Shown here piece after piece: positions 35,932 through 44,127 of a DNA stretch of 64,000 nucleotides. The notes beneath the pieces were generated by a model that was not told the origin of the DNA, made no database searches, and saw only the letters and a list, made by a program, of their open reading frames with translations. This DNA is from Bacteroidota bacterium (GTDB lineage: Bacteria; Bacteroidota; Bacteroidia; B-17B0; Aurantibacillaceae): the NCBI GenBank assembly GCA_003153315.1, contig PLYA01000098.1, forward strand, positions 1 to 64,000, in the 5' to 3' direction. The translations under genes and the position numbers were made by a program. Each line of letters begins with the position of its first letter. The first letter of the stretch is position 1.

Positions 35932-36612
35932 GTGAAAAGGCTTACTATTATATTGGTTTTTATCTTTCCTTATATTTATGCGCAGCAAACACCTGAAGTT
36001 TACTCTGTTAAGATTGGCAAGTATAAATGTGAACCTAATTATTACAAACACGTTGAAGATGCTTCACAAATTCAATCGGGTAAAATTTACAGAGAATTAG
36101 TACTTCAACCTGATTCTACTTTTAAAGAAGTTGAGATACCTAATGACACCAATCAGATTTCTTTATATATGGTTGAATGGAGTAAAGTAAATCCCAGTGC
36201 TTTTATATTCTTTCCAAAACGAATTGATACTATCTTTTATGAGAAAGATGGTAAGAAAATTATAGATGAAATTACAAGTAGGAAATCGTATGGATGTGAT
36301 TGCCCTGTAGACAGCATTTTTTCTGATGAAATAGATAAACTAATAAATGGAGTAATTACAATAGAAAATAAAAGTAAAAAGCAAAAATTAATAGAATATA
36401 ATTTTGTTGTATTATATGTTGATGGAGAATTAAAACAAAGTTTACACCTGAAAGAAGATAAAATAGCTTCTAATACTGAGGTGTTGCACTTAATAAAAGG
36501 AAATAAGAAAGTCGTATATTTTGGAATATTTGACATCACTTTTACAAATGATACTCGTAAAACTTATAATATTTATGAAGGTTATAGTTGGCGTATTTTA
36601 TATAAACACTAA
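35932..36612 (+). CDS. Small secreted protein of unknown function
   Basis: About 226 residues from GTG 35932. This start is chosen because the signal peptide (LTIILVFIFPYIYAQQ) follows immediately and a GAGGG stretch precedes it; the open frame continues upstream only through array 5. A TATATTTG -7 box (35919-35926) lies just ahead, so the mRNA would have almost no leader. The mature part contains SYGCDCPVDSIFSDEIDKLI near residue 125 with two cysteines, and several short beta-like segments. No family recognised. Probably periplasmic. Confidence 0.65.
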   Translation: MKRLTIILVFIFPYIYAQQTPEVYSVKIGKYKCEPNYYKHVEDASQIQSGKIYRELVLQPDSTFKEVEIPNDTNQISLYMVEWSKVNPSAFIFFPKRIDTIFYEKDGKKIIDEITSRKSYGCDCPVDSIFSDEIDKLINGVITIENKSKKQKLIEYNFVVLYVDGELKQSLHLKEDKIASNTEVLHLIKGNKKVVYFGIFDITFTNDTRKTYNIYEGYSWRILYKH

Positions 36613-36613
36613 T

Positions 36614-36690
36614 TTGCTGTTTCGCGGTAGAGATTGTAGTGGAAAACCCACAGCCATAATCGGCGAGGATTTGGAACGGAACGCCCATAA
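36614..36690. repeat. Dispersed-repeat-like intergenic segment
   Basis: A GC-richer stretch containing GTGGAAAACCCAC and, at its right end, GGAACGCCC, i.e. GGGCGTTCC on the minus strand. The same GGGCGTTCC with a following GTCGGGCTTT-type core is found at 51188-51240. I know similar intergenic elements from Chitinophagales genomes, but only parts of the two copies here can be aligned by eye. Confidence 0.4.
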
Positions 36691-36694
36691 AAAA

Positions 36695-36720
36695 AACCAT
36701 GCTGTTCGCATGGGTTAAAC
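36695..36720 (-). terminator. Terminator of the M2-peptidase gene pair
   Basis: On the minus strand CCATGC-n5-GCATGG followed by TTTTTTTTAT. It lies about 45 bp beyond the stop at 36766. A separate perfect palindrome AACTATATATAGTT is at 36731-36744. Confidence 0.75.
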
Positions 36721-36765
36721 CAACCAAAAAAACTATATATAGTTAAAAACGCTTATATCTTAAAT

Positions 36766-37380
36766 CTAAAGCTCGTCCAGTATAATTTGTTTCTCTATTA
36801 TTTTAGAGTAGGTAGAAATACTTATTTCCTTTCTGCCCACATCAAAGCTTAAATAAACCTTCGTGGTTTCCCAAACATCTTTCTCATCGGGCTGTTTGGC
36901 ATCAACACCATTTTGCTGGTACTTTCCATCGCCAAATATTAATATCAGTTTGTTTTTTATATCGGTAGTTTTTAGGTCTTGCGTTTCATCAAACAAGACA
37001 ATAATCTTATAAAGTTTGTTTTTGTAGTAGCCTAAATTCAGTTGCTTTACTTTATATTCAAATACGGTTGGCACATCCGTGCCGGTATAGGTGTACCATT
37101 TGATACGGGTATCTTTTTGGGCAGGTGTTTCTTTTAAATTGGCTTTATGTATATCATAAAAAGAACAAAGCTTAAATTTATTAATACCATTCTTTACATC
37201 TAAAGCGGGTATGTTTTGTTGCACTACTTGTGCAAAAGCAATTTTGATAAAGCAACAGATAAGCAAACATAAACCTACTCTAACGTCATTGCGAGCGAAG
37301 CGGGGCAATCTCTTATTTAATACAGATTGCTTCGTCGTACCTCCTCGCAATGACGGAAAATGGAAAGCTGTTTGAAGCAT
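36766..37380 (-). CDS. Secreted protein of unknown function with a REP-like element in its N-terminal codons
   Basis: 204 residues from ATG 37380, which shares one base with the stop of the M2 peptidase gene (TAATG), so translation is probably coupled. Residues about 9-33 are encoded by a palindromic REP-like element (37284-37355). They read like typical translated REP sequence (SLRGGTTKQSVLNKR, RFARNDV). A normal signal peptide follows directly (GLCLLICCFIKIAFAQ). The mature part looks beta-rich; no family recognised. Either the REP inserted between start codon and signal peptide in frame, or an unrecognised start inside the REP is used. Confidence 0.65.
   Translation of the reverse strand: MLQTAFHFPSLRGGTTKQSVLNKRLPRFARNDVRVGLCLLICCFIKIAFAQVVQQNIPALDVKNGINKFKLCSFYDIHKANLKETPAQKDTRIKWYTYTGTDVPTVFEYKVKQLNLGYYKNKLYKIIVLFDETQDLKTTDIKNKLILIFGDGKYQQNGVDAKQPDEKDVWETTKVYLSFDVGRKEISISTYSKIIEKQIILDEL
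37284..37355. repeat. Palindromic REP-like element, copy 1
   Basis: Two inverted arms, CGTCATTGCGAGCGAAGCGG and GGCAATCT, against AGATTGCTTCGTCGT and CTCGCAATGACG, separated by an AT-rich loop. This belongs to the widespread GTCATTGCGAG type of REP element. It lies inside coding sequence. A second copy is at 62974-63053. Confidence 0.88.
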
Positions 37381-39218
37381 TAATAATTAAAATCAGGCTG
37401 TTCTGCCAGAGTATATTTTCTTCCGGTATTTATCTTTTTAAGGTAAGCCATTAAAGGTTCAAAATAAGCAAGCATAGGCTTTGCAGAAAAATCCTGCCCT
37501 ATGCTTTTCTTTAAATGCTCTCTCCAATCTACACTGGCACCGGGTTTCATAACGGTTTGTAAGAAGTTACCTACCTCTTTATTGCCCCAATAGTTGGTGG
37601 CATGTGGGTCTTGCTTTAAAATATTTTGTGCAATATGCTGGTGGAACTGAAATAACAATACATTACTCATACTATAATCATAATACTGTGCAGCATCATC
37701 GTTAATATGCGTTTTGGTGGCGGCATCGCAATATTCTTCTCCGCGGGGTTCGGCAGGTTCTATGCCTTGAAAACGTTTTGCCAAATCCCACCATAGCTTA
37801 TTGTATTGGTCTTTAGGTAAATTTTTAGCATACAGGTTATACTCAAATTCCGTCATGGTACCACTACCCCAAGGGATATGAACGGCATATTGCAAAGCTT
37901 CCTTCAATAACATTAAGGTATCATTGGTTTGCAGGTTTTTATCCATCATACCCAAACCTTGCAAAAAAGGTTTTTGTAAAGATGCCATACCCATCATGGT
38001 TCCAAAAGCTTCATGATAAGCACGGTTAGCCCCACTGCGCAATACAATAGGCACATCAGGATTGCTGTATGTAATATAATAGTAAATATGTCCCAGCTCA
38101 TGCAATGCGGTACTCCACCATTCGGTATTGGCAATTACGCTCATTAAAGAACGAACGTCTTTATCATTATCAATATGCCAGGCAGAAGCGTGTGTATTCT
38201 TTTTATAACCTGCATCTGCTGCAACCGGATAAAGGCTTGAACGCTCCCAAAAGGTTGCAGGCAAGGGACCAAAGCCAATGCTTTTATAGAACTCCTCACC
38301 TTTTTTTACTATCCATTCAGCACCTTGTTTTTTTAAATAAGGGTCTAAATCAAAGCCTTTAACTTCTACCAACTGAGACCACTCTTGTCCCCAGCGGTTT
38401 GGCAGCCAATGCGCCGGAAGGTAGTCGGGTACATCCTTCTTGTATTTTTTTGCCAATTCATAACGTGCCCAGGTATGTAGTTCGCGATACAAAGGCCAAA
38501 TGTCTTTAATCATGCCACGGGTAGTTTGCATTAATTCATCTGTACTCATTCCATATTCAGAAGCCTGATAAGCAAAGAAATCGGCATAGCCAAGGGGTTG
38601 AACAGATTTGTTGCGAAGCTCGCGCAGATTAACCAAGCCGTCTTTTAAAACCTTACCTACTTCTTTACTGGCTTTCCAAACCGCAAGACGTTCTTTTTCG
38701 CTGGTAGATTTTTCTAAGGTGCCATCAATATCATTCGGTGTAATTTCTTTACCATTCAGGGTAAACTTAAAGCCATACAATAAACCTGTTTGTTTGTTTT
38801 GTGCGGCAATTTTTTGTTTTACTATATCACCGGCAGCTTCGGGGTTTGCACCTGCATTAAAAATAATAGCTTTTAACTGACGAACTTGTATGTCGCTTAA
38901 CTGCAAGGTATCCTTTTTATCTAAAAAAGCTTTGGCTTTTTCAGTAATAGCTTTACTTCCGGTAAAGGCAGCCATTGCCTCATCGGCACGGGCTGCTATA
39001 TTCTCGGTTGTCGTATCTCCTTTTACAATATGGGTGTTTAATTTCCACTGCCCCTCATTAGAAGCAGTTAAATATTGCTGGAACTGTTTGTTATAATCAA
39101 CCAAAAAGCTATCTACTCTTGCCTGCATCGCAGCTGTATTTTTTTCTTGTTTTGGTTTATTATTACATGCTACAAACAACAAGCTTGTTGCAATGGATAG
39201 GGAGATAATTTTATTCAT
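37380..39218 (-). CDS. M2-family (angiotensin-converting-enzyme-like) metallopeptidase, lipoprotein
   Basis: About 612 residues from ATG 39218; a start 18 bp upstream is also possible. The N-terminus is a lipoprotein signal with lipobox FVAC. The body is all-helical and matches peptidase family M2, zinc dipeptidyl carboxypeptidases. The zinc motif HELGH is at about residue 386, and the downstream third ligand is in HEAFGTMMG near residue 410. Family sequences around these are WWSTALHELGHIYYY and RSGANRAYHEAFG. Expected in the periplasm or outer membrane. A TAGATTTG promoter (39241-39248) with TTG at a 17-bp spacing lies upstream. Confidence 0.93.
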   Translation of the reverse strand: MNKIISLSIATSLLFVACNNKPKQEKNTAAMQARVDSFLVDYNKQFQQYLTASNEGQWKLNTHIVKGDTTTENIAARADEAMAAFTGSKAITEKAKAFLDKKDTLQLSDIQVRQLKAIIFNAGANPEAAGDIVKQKIAAQNKQTGLLYGFKFTLNGKEITPNDIDGTLEKSTSEKERLAVWKASKEVGKVLKDGLVNLRELRNKSVQPLGYADFFAYQASEYGMSTDELMQTTRGMIKDIWPLYRELHTWARYELAKKYKKDVPDYLPAHWLPNRWGQEWSQLVEVKGFDLDPYLKKQGAEWIVKKGEEFYKSIGFGPLPATFWERSSLYPVAADAGYKKNTHASAWHIDNDKDVRSLMSVIANTEWWSTALHELGHIYYYITYSNPDVPIVLRSGANRAYHEAFGTMMGMASLQKPFLQGLGMMDKNLQTNDTLMLLKEALQYAVHIPWGSGTMTEFEYNLYAKNLPKDQYNKLWWDLAKRFQGIEPAEPRGEEYCDAATKTHINDDAAQYYDYSMSNVLLFQFHQHIAQNILKQDPHATNYWGNKEVGNFLQTVMKPGASVDWREHLKKSIGQDFSAKPMLAYFEPLMAYLKKINTGRKYTLAEQPDFNY

Positions 39219-39240
39219 AAAACATGATTTATTCAAGCGA

Positions 39241-39268
39241 CAAATCTATAAAATAATGAGCTTAACAA
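39241..39268 (-). promoter_or_regulatory. Promoter of the M2 peptidase gene
   Basis: On the minus strand TTG (39268-39266), 17-bp spacer, TAGATTTG (39248-39241). It stands back to back with the promoter of the PorE-like gene. Confidence 0.6.
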
Positions 39269-39290
39269 TTCAATTAAAACGATGAGTTTT

Positions 39291-39318
39291 TTGCATATGT
39301 AAAAAACTGTTATATTTG
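39291..39318 (+). promoter_or_regulatory. Promoter of the PorE-like gene
   Basis: TTG (39291-39293), 17-bp spacer and TATATTTG (39311-39318). The ATG at 39342 is 23 bp downstream, giving a short leader. Confidence 0.65.
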
Positions 39319-39341
39319 ATTCCGCTACATTGGTGCTGATT

Positions 39342-41630
39342 ATGAAAAAAATTGTTTATTTTTTATTTCTGTTGTTAATATCTGTTAAAGTATTTCCACA
39401 GAAAGCAAAGTATTTAAAAAACTTTACTGAGGGTAATTACCTACTGTTGGAGAAAAATTATAGTATGGCTCTCGAAAGTTTTCAATTGGCTTATATGATT
39501 GATTCAACTAACGCCAATATCAATTACAAAATAGGCCTTTGCTATATGAATCTGCCTTCTAAGAAGAAAAAGGCTATGCCTTATATGGAGAAGGCTATTG
39601 CACATATTAATAAAAATTACCATGAAGATGAGCCAAGTGAAAAAGGAGCACCAAAAGATGCCACCTATTGGTATGCCAAAGCACTACACCTTGCCGGAAA
39701 GTTTGATCAGGCAATTACTGAATTTGAAAAATATAAGGAAGTAATAGGTAATCGCAACAAAGAAATAGTGATTGATGTGCAAAGACAAATTGAAAGTTGT
39801 AAAAATGCGATCGAATTCACTAAAAATCCTGAAAATATTACTATTAAAAATTTAGGGGATTCCATCAATACGGAATACCCGGAGTATGGTCCTGTAATAA
39901 ATGCAGATGAAAGTGTTTTAATGTATACATCTCGTAGACCGGGTAGTAAAGGTGGTGAAAGAGGGCCAGACGGGAGTTATTATGAAGATATTTATTTAAG
40001 TAAAAGAAAAAGCGATGGAAACTGGTCTTATCCCGGGCATTTAGTTACAGGACTTAACTCAACTTCTAATGAAGCTACTATTGGTTTATCAGCCGATGGT
40101 CAAAAACTATATTTATATAAAGATGATAATGGGGGTGATATTTATTATAGTAAACTTAGTGGTGAAGTTTGGTCGACCCCGGTATCGTTTGGAGAAGAAG
40201 TAAATTCACCACATTTTGAAAGTCATTTAACAGTCTCGCTTGATACAAATACAATGTATTTTTCCAGTGAACGACCAGATGGTTTGGGTGGAGTTGATTT
40301 ATATCGTTGTACCAGATTACCGAGCGGAAAATGGAGTAAAGCCTTTAGATTAGACTCTACTATTAACACCAAATTTAATGAAGATGCACCTTACTTACAT
40401 CCTGATGGAAAAAAACTTTTTTTCTCATCAGCAGGACATAATAGCATGGGTGGACTAGATATTTTTTATACCTTAATATCTACTGATAGTATTGGAAATG
40501 TCGTTTATTCTAAACCTGTGAATTTAAAAGCACCTATTAATACGCCTGATGATGATGAGTTTTATGTTCCTACAGCTAACGGAACCCATGCTTACTTCTC
40601 TTCAGCACGTGAGGGTGGTTATGGGGATCAGGATATTTATGTTGCGGACTTACCTAAAGAGATTCAGGTTGATCCATTGGTCTTGTTAAAAGGCGTTGTA
40701 ACTTTTGATGGGGTGCATGACAGACCTGATAAAGTGGAGATAAATATTTTTGATGCGTCAACAAGTGAATTGGTGGCAAAATGTAAACCAAATGCTCTGA
40801 CCGGTAAATATTTAGCCATTCTTAATCCTGGGCTTCTTGGTAAGAAATTTATACTTAAATATGAGGCTACCGGCTTTCAACCAATCTCGCAAACAGTTGA
40901 TGTATTGCCTGGCTTTGCATATAAAGTAATAGAAAAGGAAGTTGAATTTGAGTTTATTAATATGGAAAGTAAATCAAGTACTACTATTTCAATGGGTGGA
41001 CTGATTACAAATGAAGATATGGAATCTATTGTTGATGTGGAAATTATTGTAAAAGATAATAATACCGGAGAATTATTAAAAACATATACAACCAGTAGTG
41101 ATGTAGGTTATTATTATCTTGTACTCGACCGCGGAAGAAATTACAACATCAGTTTTCAAGCTCCTGGTTACTTGTTTCAATCACAAAATGTTGATATTCC
41201 TAAAAAAGCAGAATCTCAACACGTAGAAATTATAAAAAGCATTAAGCTTGAGCATATCCAAAAAGGAGTGAAAATGGTACTTAACAATATCTTTTTTGAT
41301 AAAGATAAAGCAACACTTAGAAAGCAATCTATGTTAGAATTGGAGACTGTATTTAAGTTGCTAAAAGAAAAACCAGACCTTATTATAGAAATTTCAGGAT
41401 ATACAGATAATCATGGCAGTGATGCTATAAATAAAAAACTTTCCTTAGATCGCGCAAAAGCAGTAGTAGCATTCCTTACAAAAAAAGGAATACCTGCTAA
41501 ACAATTGTTAGCAAAGGGTTATGGTAAAGAGAATCCTATTGCATCAAATACTTTAGAAAATGGAAAACCCGATTTAGAGGGGATGCAGAAAAATCGCCGT
41601 GTAGAAATAAAAATAGAGGATTCTAAATAG
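39342..41630 (+). CDS. PorE-like OmpA-family protein (TPR, PD40 propeller, regulatory-like domain, OmpA)
   Basis: About 762 residues from ATG 39342; the open frame begins 12 bp earlier at a TTG. After a signal peptide (VYFLFLLLISVKVFPQ) come TPR-like helices (about 22-135), a PD40/WD40-type beta-propeller (about 160-440; PEYGPVINADESVLMYTSRR, FNEDAPYLHPDGKKLFFSS, GGYGDQDIYVADL), two CarboxypepD_reg-like beta domains (about 450-625) and an OmpA peptidoglycan-binding domain (about 645-760; NNIFFDKDKATLR, GYTDNHGSDAINKKLSLDRA). This exact order is that of PorE, a T9SS component in Porphyromonas. It would tether the secretion machine to peptidoglycan. Confidence 0.85.
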   Translation: MKKIVYFLFLLLISVKVFPQKAKYLKNFTEGNYLLLEKNYSMALESFQLAYMIDSTNANINYKIGLCYMNLPSKKKKAMPYMEKAIAHINKNYHEDEPSEKGAPKDATYWYAKALHLAGKFDQAITEFEKYKEVIGNRNKEIVIDVQRQIESCKNAIEFTKNPENITIKNLGDSINTEYPEYGPVINADESVLMYTSRRPGSKGGERGPDGSYYEDIYLSKRKSDGNWSYPGHLVTGLNSTSNEATIGLSADGQKLYLYKDDNGGDIYYSKLSGEVWSTPVSFGEEVNSPHFESHLTVSLDTNTMYFSSERPDGLGGVDLYRCTRLPSGKWSKAFRLDSTINTKFNEDAPYLHPDGKKLFFSSAGHNSMGGLDIFYTLISTDSIGNVVYSKPVNLKAPINTPDDDEFYVPTANGTHAYFSSAREGGYGDQDIYVADLPKEIQVDPLVLLKGVVTFDGVHDRPDKVEINIFDASTSELVAKCKPNALTGKYLAILNPGLLGKKFILKYEATGFQPISQTVDVLPGFAYKVIEKEVEFEFINMESKSSTTISMGGLITNEDMESIVDVEIIVKDNNTGELLKTYTTSSDVGYYYLVLDRGRNYNISFQAPGYLFQSQNVDIPKKAESQHVEIIKSIKLEHIQKGVKMVLNNIFFDKDKATLRKQSMLELETVFKLLKEKPDLIIEISGYTDNHGSDAINKKLSLDRAKAVVAFLTKKGIPAKQLLAKGYGKENPIASNTLENGKPDLEGMQKNRRVEIKIEDSK

Positions 41631-41650
41631 AAAATAAAATGTTTTATTTT
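41631..41650. terminator. Bidirectional terminator between convergent genes
   Basis: Perfect inverted repeat AAAATAAAA-TG-TTTTATTTT between the PorE-like and M28 genes; it overlaps the M28 stop codon. Stem is all A/T, so strength is uncertain. Confidence 0.45.
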
Positions 41651-43005
41651 TTATAGGTACCGTATTTATCTAAAAGATAGATAAAGGACCCGATAGTTGC
41701 CGCACCTAATTCTAATTCACGTTTATTTACATTTTCAAAAACATCATCTGCCGTGTGATGAAAATCAAAATACCTTTGTGAGTCCGGCTCAAAACTAAAC
41801 TGTGGAACAGCTTTTAATTTGCTTATATCTACGCCACCACCGCCCTGTTTAATAAATACATAATAAGGTTCAAAAAGAGGTTGCCATTTTTTATAATATA
41901 ATAAAGTATCCTGTTTTGCTTCTACTCCAATAGCACGCGGACTAAAGCCTCCCATATCACTCTCTAAAGCGGCAATATGTTTTTTATTTTCTTTAGTAGC
42001 TAACTCTGCATATGATTCTCCACCACGAGTTCCATTTTCTTCGTTCATAAAAGCTATACAACGTATAGTTCGTTTATTACTAATTCCTAATTTTCTAAAT
42101 GCAGCCAATACTTCCATACTTTGCACGACTCCCGCACCATCATCATGTGCACCTTCACCTAAGTCCCAACTATCCAAATGCCCACCTACTACAATTACTT
42201 CATTTGGAAATTCTTTCCCTCTTATTTCACCTACTATACTATAAGACGGCTCATCAGGTAAAGTTTTACAATCGGAATATAAATACATTTCAAGATTTTT
42301 ATTTTGAGCTAACAAACTGCTTAATTTTTTTGCACCCATAGAACTAATAGCGAATCCCGGAATTTTTTCTTTTACCAAGCTATCATATTTCATCATTCCG
42401 GTATGCGGAAAATCATTATCTGAAGTAGTCATAGATTTTGTAATAGAAGCTAATGCCCCATACTTTGCAGCCATAGATGCGCCACTTCGATACTTAACAG
42501 CTTTGCCATAAGCATTACCCGTATGTATAAACTCTTTATTAAAAGAAACATTATAAAAAACGATGTTGCCTTTTATTTTTTCTATACCAAGTTTTTCTAT
42601 TTCTTCAAAAGAGGAAATTTCTATTACTTTAGTTTTAATACCAGTAACAGGAGTTGCGATAGAGCCACCTAAAGCACAAACAGAAAATATTTCAGATTTA
42701 TTATTATTATACACTTCACATTTTTCTTTTTTGCCCCGTACCCAATGTGGCACCATACACGGAACTAAAAAAACACTATCCGCTCCGGCTTTTAGTATGG
42801 CTTGCTTTACCCAATCAACTGCTTTTGCAGCTTCTTTACTACCACTTAGTCTACATCCCACATCTTTGCATAGGTTGCGTAAATTTTCATACGATTTACT
42901 TTCAGTTAAATGATAAGAATAGATTTTTCGGATAATTAAAGAATCTTCATTTTGTTGAGCAATCAAACTTGCCGAAGTACATAACAACAGAGCAAAGAAT
43001 CTCAT
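41644..43005 (-). CDS. M28-family zinc aminopeptidase, secreted
   Basis: A 453-residue protein with a signal peptide (FFALLLCTSASLIAQ). A PA-like insert lies in the middle (about 115-260). The M28 zinc ligands are in GGHLDSWDLGEGAHDDGAG (about residue 273), NEENGTRGGESY (about 322), ESDMGGFSP (about 350) and HHTADDVFENVNKREL near 425. These enzymes release N-terminal amino acids from peptides in the periplasm or outside. No T9SS tail is present. It lies 18 bp after the PorG-like gene on the same strand and may share its transcript. Confidence 0.93.
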   Translation of the reverse strand: MRFFALLLCTSASLIAQQNEDSLIIRKIYSYHLTESKSYENLRNLCKDVGCRLSGSKEAAKAVDWVKQAILKAGADSVFLVPCMVPHWVRGKKEKCEVYNNNKSEIFSVCALGGSIATPVTGIKTKVIEISSFEEIEKLGIEKIKGNIVFYNVSFNKEFIHTGNAYGKAVKYRSGASMAAKYGALASITKSMTTSDNDFPHTGMMKYDSLVKEKIPGFAISSMGAKKLSSLLAQNKNLEMYLYSDCKTLPDEPSYSIVGEIRGKEFPNEVIVVGGHLDSWDLGEGAHDDGAGVVQSMEVLAAFRKLGISNKRTIRCIAFMNEENGTRGGESYAELATKENKKHIAALESDMGGFSPRAIGVEAKQDTLLYYKKWQPLFEPYYVFIKQGGGGVDISKLKAVPQFSFEPDSQRYFDFHHTADDVFENVNKRELELGAATIGSFIYLLDKYGTYKK

Positions 43006-43023
43006 AAAGAATGTAAAAGGCTA

Positions 43024-43974
43024 TTAGAACTTAGCACGTACTTTACGAGAGTTCTTTTTCTTCTTTTTACTAAAGAAAGAACCGTAACGGCTACGATAAA
43101 AACTACCATGCCCACGTATTACGTAGCTATAATTAATGGTAGCACTCATATAAGTATCGTTATGATTAGATTGCCCGCGCTTATCTTGGGGATTATGTAT
43201 TGGATCATAGCCAAAATTGCTAAAAAAACTAGGGTTATTTGTTTCTTTAATTAGTTTGGCTTTATCTGCTGCGGTTAATTCATTTGTACGATTAGCCAAG
43301 ACCGCCCCCTCAGCACTTAATGTACTTGGATTTACATATTTTTTACTTACATCGTCCAAGTAATCGGTAAAGCAAATACGCCAGTTAAATTCAAAGCCTA
43401 TTCGGTGTTTCTTTTTAACGGTAAAATAAAAACCAGTTCCTACTGGAACAACAAATTGCCATAGGCTATAATTAACACCCTCGGTATGCAGAGGTTGAAG
43501 AGAAACCCATTGATCTTCGTATTTTGCCTGAGGATTATGATGCATAAAACCGACACCAGCAAATACGTAAAAATTAAAAGACATTTTAAAACGATAACTG
43601 GAACCTAAGTCTTGATTTTCATATATAGTTAATTGTGGCGTAGCACTTAATTCGAAAATATCATTTCTAAAACTGAGATTACGTGCATTACGAGCCGGAT
43701 TGGTTGAAAGAGAATCAGCACCTTGAATACGCAGATAGGAAAACTGCCCTCTTAATGATAACCTAGGGCTGAATTTATATCTCACAAAAATAGCCGGATC
43801 CCAACGAGTTTGGCCTAATTTCATATCAGCCACAAAATCACGACGAGTTTGTGATTTACCACCAATATCTCCTAAATAATTAGATGCGCCTAACTGCCCG
43901 CCATAATCCCAACGGTATTGAGCAATCACCAAACCACTTATAAATATAAAGAAAATTAGTATCTTAAATCTCAT
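43024..43974 (-). CDS. PorG-like outer-membrane protein (DUF6089 family)
   Basis: A 316-residue protein with a signal peptide (FFIFISGLVIAQ) and a barrel-like remainder. The N-terminal YRWDYGGQLGASNYLGDIGG and the segments FSPRLSLRGQFSYLRIQGAD and FYFTVKKKHRIGFEFNWRICFTDYLDDVS fit the DUF6089/PorG family. PorG is an outer-membrane T9SS component thought to interact with the PorK/N ring. The C-terminus is very basic (FSKKKKKNSRKVRAKF), perhaps periplasmic. With the PorE-like gene 1.4 kb away, this region looks like part of the secretion machinery. Confidence 0.82.
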   Translation of the reverse strand: MRFKILIFFIFISGLVIAQYRWDYGGQLGASNYLGDIGGKSQTRRDFVADMKLGQTRWDPAIFVRYKFSPRLSLRGQFSYLRIQGADSLSTNPARNARNLSFRNDIFELSATPQLTIYENQDLGSSYRFKMSFNFYVFAGVGFMHHNPQAKYEDQWVSLQPLHTEGVNYSLWQFVVPVGTGFYFTVKKKHRIGFEFNWRICFTDYLDDVSKKYVNPSTLSAEGAVLANRTNELTAADKAKLIKETNNPSFFSNFGYDPIHNPQDKRGQSNHNDTYMSATINYSYVIRGHGSFYRSRYGSFFSKKKKKNSRKVRAKF

Positions 43975-44094
43975 TAAATTTTAATTAGCCCACAAATATA
44001 ATAAATTTCTATTTCCATGCAAATCTCTAATTGAATTAAACAAACTTGATTAATTTATACAAAAAAATAATTTTATGGCATTTAATAAATATAC

Positions 44095-44102
44095 TATATT
44101 TG
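44095..44102 (+). promoter_or_regulatory. -7 promoter box of the nidogen-like cargo gene
   Basis: TATATTTG, 25 bp before the ATG at 44128. A -33 TTG is not obvious. Confidence 0.5.
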
Positions 44103-44127
44103 GTTTTCTTATTTAGAACTAAATTGT

